A stretch of 64,000 nt of DNA from the NCBI GenBank assembly GCA_963712595.1, contig CAVQIM010000004.1, positions 248,001-312,000 of the forward strand. The letters are read 5' to 3'. Both the position numbers and the translations under genes were made by a program. A model generated the notes under the pieces. That model was not told the origin of the DNA. It ran no database searches and worked only from the letters and a program-made list of their open reading frames with translations. Origin of the DNA: VRUE01 sp963712595. Its GTDB lineage: Bacteria; Actinomycetota; Thermoleophilia; Solirubrobacterales; 70-9. This document shows, one piece after another, positions 14,244-22,300 of the stretch (the stretch's first letter is position 1; each line of letters opens with the position of its first letter).

Positions 14244-16219
14244 TTGTCGCGCTCCGCTTGGATCGTTCCCGTGTCGTCGACCTGGGCGCACCAGCCAGCG
14301 GGCAGCACCAGGGTCGTCTCGGGCAGCTCGAAGATGGCTGGCCCCGCGACTCGCTTGCCGGTGGCGGGCTCGCCGCGCAGCACCGCGGTCTCCATCCACT
14401 CTCCGTCGAAGCGGACGGGGCGGCTGTCGCGCTCGAGCTGGCCGCCGGGTGCGGCAGCCGGCTCTGGGCGAGCCCCGGGGGCCACCATCGCGAGGCGAAT
14501 GTGGACCAGCACAACCTCGCCTTCGGGGTCTCGGTGTCCGTAGCGCTCCTCGTGGGCGGCGGCAAAGCGCTCGGTGAGATCGGCGGGATCGGGCTGAGGC
14601 GGTCCCGGCACCGGCAGCTCAAAGGCTTGGCCGGCGTAGCGCATCTCGTAGACGACCTCGGGCTCGGCGCCGTCCAGGTCGTGGTCGAGCCCGGCGATCA
14701 GCCCCTCGACCTCGGCGCCGATCCGCTCGGCGGTCAGCTCGGCGCCGCTCATCATCACCGTCCGGGTCGTGTCGCGACGACGATCCGAGGCGCAGAGCCC
14801 GAGCGCGGAGAGCACGCCGCCGGCGCGGGGGCAGAGGATGCGCTCGATGCCCAGCTCGGCGGCGATCGCCGCGGCGTGCATCGGCCCGGCTCCGCCGAAG
14901 GGGAGGAGGGCGAAGCGGCGGGGGTCGACGCCGCGCTCGACGGTCACCACGCGCAGCGCTCGCACCATCTCCTGGTTGGCGACGCGAACGATGCCCTCGG
15001 CGGTTTCGAGCTCCTCGATGCCCAGCGAGGCCGCAAGGTCGGAGATGGCGGCTTCGGCCGCCTCGACGTCAAGCGGCACTCCGCCGGCCAGCTCCGAGTT
15101 GGCGGCGAGGCGGCCGAGCACGAGGTTGGCGTCGGTGACGGTGGGCTCGCCGCCGCCGCGCCCGTAGCAAGCTGGTCCGGGGTCGGCTCCGGCCGAGCGC
15201 GGACCGACCCGGAGCGCGCCGCCCGCGTCGCGCCAGCCGATCGAGCCACCGCCAGCCCCGACGGTGTGCACGTCGACCATCGGCAGCTGGATGACGCGGC
15301 CGCCGATCGTGCGCGAGTCCGTCTGGCGCACCGCGCCGTCCTCTATGACGCAGACGTCGCAGGAGGTGCCGCCCATGTCGAGGCCGAGGACGTTGCCGTC
15401 ACCGCTGGCCCGGGCGATCAGCGCCGCGCCGACCGCGCCTCCGGCGGGTCCGGAGAGCACGCTCCAGGCACCCGCCCGGGCGGCCTCCTCGGCGGCGGCG
15501 ACGCCGCCCGAGGACTGCATCACCAGAGGGCGCGGCAGCCCTGCCGCCGCCGCGGCCTCCCCGAGCCGGCCGAGGTAACGGCCGAGCAGGGGGGAGAGGT
15601 AGGCGTCGATCGCGGTGGTCGAGCAGCGCTCGTACTCGCGGAAGCGGGGCAGCACCTCGTGCGAGGCGGAGACGTGGATGCCGGGCAGCGCGTCTCGCAG
15701 GTGCGAGGAGATCCGCCGCTCATGGTCGGCGTCGGCGTATGAGAAGAGGAGGCAGATCGCCACCGCCTCGGCGCCGCTGGCGCGGATCAGCTCGGCGAGC
15801 CTGGCGGGCTCGTCCTCGCCGAGTGGCTCGACCACACCGTCCGTCCCGATTCGCTCGTTCGCCTCGAAGCGCAGCTCGGGGTCCACCAGCGGCACCGGCT
15901 TGGCCGCGCAGAGGCGGTAGAGGTGGGGGCGGTCCTGGCGGCCGATCTCGAGCAGGTCGGAGAAGCCGCGGGTGGCGATCAGCGCGGTGCGGGCCCCGCG
16001 CTCCTCGAGCAGCGCGTTGGTGCCGACCGTCATCCCATGCGCAAAGACATCGATTTCCGCGCCGGTGGCATCCGCGCGGCGCAGCACCTCCTCCACGGTC
16101 CCGATGACGCCGACCGATTGATCCTCAGGCGTGGTAGGCAGCTTTGCCGTGTGGACCCGCTCGCCGTCGAACAGCACGGCGTCGGTGAAGGTTCCGCCGA
16201 CGTCGACCCCGAGAAGCAT
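14240..16219 (-). CDS. hyuA: Hydantoinase A / 5-oxoprolinase A-type subunit
   Basis: 659 residues. N-terminal GVDVGGTFTDAVLFDG is the ASKHA-type phosphate-binding motif of hydantoinase A. The motifs MTVGTNALLEERGA, SSGGVAAAEEA, GLDMGGTSCDVCVI and LLPFGGAGPMHA follow in normal order. It provides ATP-dependent activation in the HyuAB complex, opening cyclic amides such as hydantoins or oxoproline. It is followed immediately by hyuB with a 4-bp overlap. No Shine-Dalgarno is visible before ATG 16219. A perfect 20-bp palindrome lies just upstream, between it and nadB. Confidence 0.93.
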   Translation of the reverse strand: MLLGVDVGGTFTDAVLFDGERVHTAKLPTTPEDQSVGVIGTVEEVLRRADATGAEIDVFAHGMTVGTNALLEERGARTALIATRGFSDLLEIGRQDRPHLYRLCAAKPVPLVDPELRFEANERIGTDGVVEPLGEDEPARLAELIRASGAEAVAICLLFSYADADHERRISSHLRDALPGIHVSASHEVLPRFREYERCSTTAIDAYLSPLLGRYLGRLGEAAAAAGLPRPLVMQSSGGVAAAEEAARAGAWSVLSGPAGGAVGAALIARASGDGNVLGLDMGGTSCDVCVIEDGAVRQTDSRTIGGRVIQLPMVDVHTVGAGGGSIGWRDAGGALRVGPRSAGADPGPACYGRGGGEPTVTDANLVLGRLAANSELAGGVPLDVEAAEAAISDLAASLGIEELETAEGIVRVANQEMVRALRVVTVERGVDPRRFALLPFGGAGPMHAAAIAAELGIERILCPRAGGVLSALGLCASDRRRDTTRTVMMSGAELTAERIGAEVEGLIAGLDHDLDGAEPEVVYEMRYAGQAFELPVPGPPQPDPADLTERFAAAHEERYGHRDPEGEVVLVHIRLAMVAPGARPEPAAAPGGQLERDSRPVRFDGEWMETAVLRGEPATGKRVAGPAIFELPETTLVLPAGWCAQVDDTGTIQAERDK

Positions 16220-16243
16220 GGCTCGAAGCTATCGCTCGGGGTT

Positions 16244-16286
16244 GAGTTCGCACTTTGTCTCGCATAGCGAGACAAAGTGCGAACTC
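16244..16286. repeat. Palindromic element D: 20-bp perfect stems, 3-nt loop
   Basis: 16244-16263 (GAGTTCGCACTTTGTC...) is the exact reverse complement of 16267-16286, loop ATA. It lies between the nadB stop and the hyuA start. A T-run is absent. Stem sequence differs from elements A-C, but length and the CATA loop region are similar. Confidence 0.9.
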
Positions 16287-16288
16287 GG

Positions 16289-17782
16289 CTAGCGCCAGGT
16301 CTCGACGCGGGGGCTGCCGTCCACGCCGAGGACGATGTGGACGCCATCGAGAGCGGAGTCGAGGCCGGGGAAGTCGGCGCGCAGGTGGCCGCCGCGCGAC
16401 TCCTGGCGCTCCAGTGCGCAGGTGGCGATTGCGGCAGCGAGCGGATAGGGGTTCGAGCGCAGCTGCTCGAGCTGCTCGGCGCGTCGCATCGGGCCGGCAA
16501 GGCTCCAGACCGCGTCGCGGGTCGCCTCGCTTGGTGGCTCGAAGCGCCAAGCGGCGGGCTCACCAGGGTCCGCCGCCGCTGTCTCCTCCAGCGCAGCCGC
16601 CGCCGAGCGACCGCCGAAGACGAAGCACTCGCTGAGCGAGTTGGAAGCGAGGCGGTTGGCCCCGTGCAGGCCTGTGCAGGAACACTCGCCGACCGCGTAG
16701 AGGCCGGGCAGGGAGGAGCGGCCGTCGAGGTCGACCGCCACGCCTCCCATCGTGTAGTGGGCAGCAGGGGCGACCGGGATTGGTTCTGCGGCGGGATCGA
16801 GGCCTGCCTGCGCCAGCGATTCGAAGACATTGGGGAAGCGCTCGGGGTCGAGGCCGCGCAGGTCGAGCTCGACCGCACTCGTGCCGTCGGCTTCCAGCCG
16901 GTCGAGAATTGCCGCGGTGACCGCGTCGCGCGGCGCCAGCTCGTCGGTGAAGCGGCGTCCTGACGCGTCGAGCAACGTCGCACCCTCGCCGCGGACGGCC
17001 TCGGTGATCAGTAGCCCGTCGAAGCGCGTGCCCGGCCGCGAGAGCGCGGTCGGGTGGAACTGGCAGAACTCCAGGTCGGCGAGGTCGGCGCCAGCGGCGG
17101 CGGCCATCGTCGGGCCGGCCCCGATTGCCCCGCGCGGGTTGCTCGTCCGCCGCCAGAGGGCGGCCGCGCCGCCAGTCGCCAGCACGGTTGCCGCTGCGCG
17201 GATGGGCCCCTTGTCGGCGAGGACGCCGTGACAGCGCTCGCCATCGCTCCAGAGCGCCGCCATCGAGGTCCGCTCGCGTACCTCGATCCTGGCCTGGGCG
17301 GCGACCATCGCGGCCAGCTTCGAGGTGATCTCGTGGCCGGTCGCGCTGCCGCCGGAGTGGACGATTCGGCGGCGGGTGTGGCCGCCCTCGAGGCCGAGCG
17401 AGAGCTCGCCGTCGGCGTCTAAGTCGAACTCCACCCCGCGTGTGCGCAGTTCGCCCACTGCGGCCGGTGCCTCGTCGACGAGGACCTGTACGGCCGACGG
17501 GCGGCAGAGGCCGCGGCCCGCGGCGATCGTGTCGGCGGCGTGCTGCTCGGGCGAATCGCCCGGCTCGAGCGCCGCGGCGAGCCCCCCCTGCGCCCAGAAG
17601 CTGGCGCTCTGCGAAAGCGGGGTGCGCGAGATCACGCAGACGCTGCCGCCGCCCTCGGCCGCGCGCAGCGCCGTCCAGAGGCCGGCCGCGCCGCCGCCGA
17701 CGACGGCGACGTCGAACTCGGCGTTGGGTGCTATCGCCGCTCTGCCTCTCGGCGGATCGCGTCGACCTGTCCCCGCAGCCAT
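16289..17782 (-). CDS. nadB: L-aspartate oxidase
   Basis: 497 residues. FAD-binding VVGGGAAGLW is near the N-terminus. SASFWAQGGLAAAL, GGHTRRRIVHSGGSATG, EFCQFHPTAL and YAVGECSCTGLHGANRLASNSLSE are hallmark NadB segments and include the catalytic Arg/His regions of the succinate dehydrogenase/aspartate oxidase family. It oxidises aspartate to iminoaspartate for NAD synthesis; nadA and nadC are not in the window. The start overlaps the coiled-coil gene by 52 bp, and no later in-frame start precedes the FAD motif, so the overlap is probably real. Confidence 0.95.
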   Translation of the reverse strand: MAAGTGRRDPPRGRAAIAPNAEFDVAVVGGGAAGLWTALRAAEGGGSVCVISRTPLSQSASFWAQGGLAAALEPGDSPEQHAADTIAAGRGLCRPSAVQVLVDEAPAAVGELRTRGVEFDLDADGELSLGLEGGHTRRRIVHSGGSATGHEITSKLAAMVAAQARIEVRERTSMAALWSDGERCHGVLADKGPIRAAATVLATGGAAALWRRTSNPRGAIGAGPTMAAAAGADLADLEFCQFHPTALSRPGTRFDGLLITEAVRGEGATLLDASGRRFTDELAPRDAVTAAILDRLEADGTSAVELDLRGLDPERFPNVFESLAQAGLDPAAEPIPVAPAAHYTMGGVAVDLDGRSSLPGLYAVGECSCTGLHGANRLASNSLSECFVFGGRSAAAALEETAAADPGEPAAWRFEPPSEATRDAVWSLAGPMRRAEQLEQLRSNPYPLAAAIATCALERQESRGGHLRADFPGLDSALDGVHIVLGVDGSPRVETWR

Positions 17783-18171
17783 GCCGCCGCCGCTTCGCGG
17801 GCCCGCGCGCGCTCGTCTGCGTTGGCGCCCTCGGCCTCGGTGGCGCGCTTCTCTGCCGCCGCGACCCGTTTCTCCGCCGCCTCGGCCTGAGCCTCGATCT
17901 CGGCCAGGCGCCCCTCGGCCTCGACGATCACCTGATCTTTTGCCTCGCGCTCGCGGCGCAGCTCCTCAGCGTGGGCGGCGCGCAGTTCCTCCAGGGCTTC
18001 GGAGGCGCGTGCGCGCTCCTTCTCCAGCTCGGACTCGAGCGACTCGATCTCGGCCGCGACGCGCTTCTCGGCCGTGCTCGCCGCCGCAGCGGCCTGCTCC
18101 AGCCGCCGCTTCGCCATTTCCACCTGCGCGCTGAGGTCCTCGCCGCCGGGCTGGCCTGCTGACTCGCTCAT
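17731..18171 (-). CDS. Alanine/glutamate-rich coiled-coil protein
   Basis: 146 residues, almost entirely a predicted coiled coil (about 12-135) rich in Ala, Glu and Arg, without membrane segment or catalytic motif. It overlaps nadB by 52 bp and is 15 bp from the glycosyltransferase gene, so all three are probably one transcript. The composition resembles DivIVA-like or cytoskeletal scaffolds, but no family signature is visible. Confidence 0.7.
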   Translation of the reverse strand: MSESAGQPGGEDLSAQVEMAKRRLEQAAAAASTAEKRVAAEIESLESELEKERARASEALEELRAAHAEELRREREAKDQVIVEAEGRLAEIEAQAEAAEKRVAAAEKRATEAEGANADERARAREAAAAWLRGQVDAIRREAERR

Positions 18172-18186
18172 TGGTTACTCAATCTA

Positions 18187-19155
18187 TTACGAGAGGGCGA
18201 GCACTTCGCGGTAGGCCTCGATCGTGCGCTCCGCCATGCGGGCGGCGGAGAGCGAGGCGGCGCGGCCCGCACCTTCGACACGGGGGTCGGGGGAGTCGAG
18301 CAGGGGGCGGGCAATGGCGGCCCAGGACTCGACCTCGAAGGGCGCGCAGAGGGCGTCGCGCACGCCGGCGAGGGCAAAGGGGGCGATCCCAACCGGGGTC
18401 GAGAGCACCGGCACGTCGCAGGCGAGCGCCTCGATTGCAGCGAGGCCGAAGCCCTCGTGGTCGGAGGTGACGAGGACCGCGTTGGCGGCGTTGATCCAGA
18501 GCGGCATCAGCTCGGGGTCGATCGAGCCGCCGGTGAGCAGCTTCGCACCGCAGGTGTCGGCCAGCTCGACGGCGCGGTCGCCGCGCTTGGAAGCGCGACC
18601 GGGGTCTGCCGGGAAGAGCAGGTAGCGCCCCGCGGGGTCGAGCCCGAGCTTGGCGCGTGCCTCGCCGCGCGGCATCGGTTGGAAGCGGGAGAGATCGGGG
18701 CCGCAGGGGAGGACGGCGGAGCCGGGAACGAGGGGGAGGCCGGGGCGGCCGTCCTCGGGGGCGAAGAGCGCGCGCGAGACGGCGGCGACGAGATCGACGC
18801 GCCAGGCCAGTCGTCGCGAGAGCGAGCCGACCAGCGGGTGGCGCACGTCGGTGCCGTGGAAGCTGACGACCAGGGGGCGGGCGCCCGCGAGCCGGGCGCA
18901 CCAGCCGGGCAGGCCGTAGTGGGCATGGACGAGGTCGAAGCTCTCGTGCCGCAGCAGGCGCCGCAGGCGTCGCGTCGCCGGGATGTAGTGGCTCCTACCC
19001 GGGGGGAAGCCGAAGACCTCGACCTCGATTCCCCGCTTCCCCATCTCCTCCACCTGATCGCGCACCCAGCGTCCCCGCGCCGGATACGCGGCATCCGGCA
19101 GGAAGTTGGTGACGACAAGGACACGCACCCGGCTGAGGGTATCCGCAGGCGGCAC
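18187..19155 (-). CDS. GT4-type glycosyltransferase
   Basis: 322 residues. The N-terminal Rossmann domain starts VRVLVVTNFLPDAAYPARG and includes DLVHAHYGLPG and VVSFHGTDVRHP. The C-terminal donor domain has PCGPDLSRFQP, LLFPADP and the EHEGFG-like SDHEGFGLAAIEALAC motif of retaining GT4 enzymes. Donor and acceptor sugars are unknown; cell-envelope glycan or glycolipid synthesis is likely. GTG 19155 has GGGAG 4 nt upstream. It is divergent from the large secreted-protein operon. Confidence 0.9.
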   Translation of the reverse strand: MPPADTLSRVRVLVVTNFLPDAAYPARGRWVRDQVEEMGKRGIEVEVFGFPPGRSHYIPATRRLRRLLRHESFDLVHAHYGLPGWCARLAGARPLVVSFHGTDVRHPLVGSLSRRLAWRVDLVAAVSRALFAPEDGRPGLPLVPGSAVLPCGPDLSRFQPMPRGEARAKLGLDPAGRYLLFPADPGRASKRGDRAVELADTCGAKLLTGGSIDPELMPLWINAANAVLVTSDHEGFGLAAIEALACDVPVLSTPVGIAPFALAGVRDALCAPFEVESWAAIARPLLDSPDPRVEGAGRAASLSAARMAERTIEAYREVLALS

Positions 19156-19231
19156 GTATCTCCCGCCGCGCCTTTTACAAGCACTTCAGGGAGCATCTAG
19201 AGCCTCTTTCCTTCGCATCAAAAACTTCTAC

Positions 19232-19260
19232 TTGCATTCAGAAAACGATTCTTTTATGCT
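19232..19260 (+). promoter_or_regulatory. Sigma-70-like promoter of the secreted-protein operon
   Basis: TTGCAT (19232-19237), 17-nt spacer, TATGCT (19255-19260) inside an unusually AT-rich stretch. The predicted leader is about 100 nt and ends with AAGGAG before GTG 19369. No other gene lies in 19156-19368. Confidence 0.65.
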
Positions 19261-19368
19261 TCCGCCACCGGACGTACCAGCCGGGGAAGCGCCACAGGGA
19301 AACAGAGCCCACGGGGGCCGCCAAGGGAAGCGGCCGGCAGAGGGGCTCAGGGACAAGGAGAGAGCTAC

Positions 19369-22300
19369 GTGAGAAGCCACGCGAAGGCATCGCCCGCGGG
19401 ATCGAGCATGCGCCAGGCCAAGGGCCTTGGCCGCATCTTCCGTGGAGCAGCTGCCACCCGCGATGGCTCTAGCCGTACCAACGGGAGTAGTGCGCCCGCA
19501 AGCAAGCTCTGGGTCGCGCTCTTCTCGATCGCCTGTGCCCTCGGATTGCTAGCCGCCCCCGCCGGCGCAGCCCTCCCCACCCACGCCGAACTCCCGGCCC
19601 TGAACCTGACCGGCTTCGAAAGGGTCCGCGGCCTGGCTATCGATTCCGCCGGCAACCGCTACGTCGCCGACTACGCAGCGGGCGAAGTCAAGATCTACTC
19701 CCCCTCGGGCACCCCGGTCACGAGCTTTGAAACCTCAAACGAAGACGGCCCCTTCGCCTTGGCGGTGGACTCCCAGGGCAACGTCTACGTCAACTCCCGC
19801 GGCCTTGACGTCGTCAAGTACGCACCCTCTACATCTTTTCCGCCCACGGACTCCACCACCTACGCATTGGAGCGGGTGATCGCTCCCGAAGAATCCTACG
19901 GAGTAGCCGTAAACCCAGCCACCGACGAGGTCTACGTCGCCTTCCAGGACTTCATCTCCACTTATGAACCCGACGGCACTCCGAGCGGAACCCTGGCCGA
20001 AGGGATCCCGGGCTTTCAGTGGTTCGTGAGCCTCGCCGTGCGCTCCAACGGCAAGATCTACGCCTATGACAGGCAGAGCAAAAAAGCCTACGTCCTGAGC
20101 GCCGACGGGGAAGACGTCCTCGCCGAAACCAACGGCTCGACCACCAAAGCAGGGAGCTTTGAAAGCGGCTATCGCAGCATCGCGTTCGATCAGTCAAACG
20201 GGCACTTCTACGTAACCGACATCGGCTCCACCCACAAGGTCCTAGACGAGTTCGACTCCGGCGGGGAACTGGTCTCTGAAATCCCGACTCCCTCAGGGCT
20301 CTCGGACCCCGATCCAAGCGCGGTCGCGGTCGACAACTCAGGCGGCGAGAACGACGGCGACGTCTTCTTCAGCGCCGGGGTGAACCCCTCGAGCGTGTTG
20401 GCGTTCGGGCCGTTGACGCAACCCACCCACGCCGAACTCCCGGCCCTGAACCTGACCGGCTTCGAAAGGGTCCGCGGCCTGGCTATCGATTCCGCCGGCA
20501 ACCGCTACGTCGCCGACTACGCAGCGGGCGAAGTCAAGATCTACTCCCCCTCGGGCACCCCGATCACGAGCTTTGAAACCTCAAACGAAGACGGCCCCTT
20601 CGCCTTGGCGGTGGACTCCCAGGGCAACGTCTACGTCAACTCCCGCGGCCTTGACGTCGTCAAGTACGCACCCTCTACATCTTTTCCGCCCACGGACTCC
20701 ACCACCTACGCATTGGAGCGGGTGATCGCTCCCGAAGAATCCTACGGAGTAGCCGTAAACCCAGCCACCGACGAGGTCTACGTCGCCTTCCAGGACTTCA
20801 TCTCCACTTATGAACCCGACGGCACTCCGAGCGGAACCCTGGCCGAAGGGATCCCGGGCTTTCAGTGGTTCGTGAGCCTCGCCGTGCGCTCCAACGGCAA
20901 GATCTACGCCTATGACAGGCAGAGCAAAAAAGCCTACGTCCTGAGCGCCGACGGGGAAGACGTCCTCGCCGAAACCAACGGCTCGACCACCAAAGCAGGG
21001 AGCTTTGAAAGCGGCTATCGCAGCATCGCGTTCGATCAGTCAAACGGGCACTTCTACGTAACCGACATCGGCTCCACCCACAAGGTCCTAGACGAGTTCG
21101 ACTCCGGCGGGGAACTGGTCTCTGAAATCCCGACTCCCTCAGGGCTCTCGGACCCCGACCCCAGCGCGGTCGCGGTCGACAACTCCGGAGGAGAGAACGC
21201 GGGAGACGTCTTCTTCAGCGCCGGGATCAACCCCTCGAGCGTGTTGGCGTTCGGGCCGTTGACCTACGCCGACTTCTTCACGCTCAAAGTCTTCAAGAAA
21301 GGTGCCGGCAAAGGCACGGTGACCAGCGCCCCGGCGGGAGTCAACTGCGGCTCCACCTGCGCCGTGGACTTCCAAGAAGGAACCGAAGTGACGCTCACCG
21401 CCACTCCGGATCCGGGCTCGCGGCTCGCTATCTGGACGGGCTGCGACAACGTCGCCGGCAACGAATGCAAAGTGACGATTTCGGCCGCGCGCCAGGTCAC
21501 CGCGAAATTCACCGCCAAGCCGGCGATCGAAAGCCAAAGCGTCCGCCCCCGCGACACCTCGGCTCTGCTGAAGGCGACGATCAACCCCAACGGGGAGGAA
21601 ACGAGCTATCAGTTCGAATTCCTCAGCGAGACTGCCTACCAGGCAAACGGGGAAAGCTTCTCCGGGCCTGAAGAACCGATCAAGCGGCCGGCCTCGCCCG
21701 AATCGATCGGCGACGGAGACGACGGGGTCGAAGTGAGCGCGGAGATCACTGGCCTCACCCCTCACACCGCCTACCGCTTCCGCGTGGTGGCAGGCAACGC
21801 GGCCGGCACCAGCGAAGGCAAAGCGCTCGCCTTCACCACCTACCTGCCACCGGACGTCTTCGGCTCCTGTCCCGCCAACGACGTCTACCGCCAGGGCAAG
21901 CCCTCTGCCTCTCTTCCTGACTGCCGCGTCTATGAGCAGGCCTCCCCGGTCGATAAGAACGGCGGCGACGTCATCGGCTCGATCAAGCAGGCCCGGGCAT
22001 CGGTCGACGGCAACCGGGTGAGCTTCGAGGCCCCAGCTCCGATCCCCGGTGCCGAAGGCTCGCAGACCTTCACCCCACTCTTCCTGGGAAGCCGCGGGGC
22101 GAGTGGCTGGTCGACCCAGGGCCTTCTGCCCCCTCAAAGCGCCGGCAGGAAAGGCGAAGTGCTCGGCTGGAACCCCGACTTCTCCCACGTCTTCGCCGCG
22201 GCGACGAAGATCGGCGAACCAGACGAGACGGCCTTCTTCGATCGCTGGACCGCCACCCCGGGCAAAGTCAACCCGATCATCCCCTACGTCCCCAACCTCG

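Noticed and set aside
19577..21268. Insertion sequence as explanation of the large repeat
   Set aside because: Repeat is wholly coding for a propeller, directly tandem and in frame, with no transposase or inverted ends.
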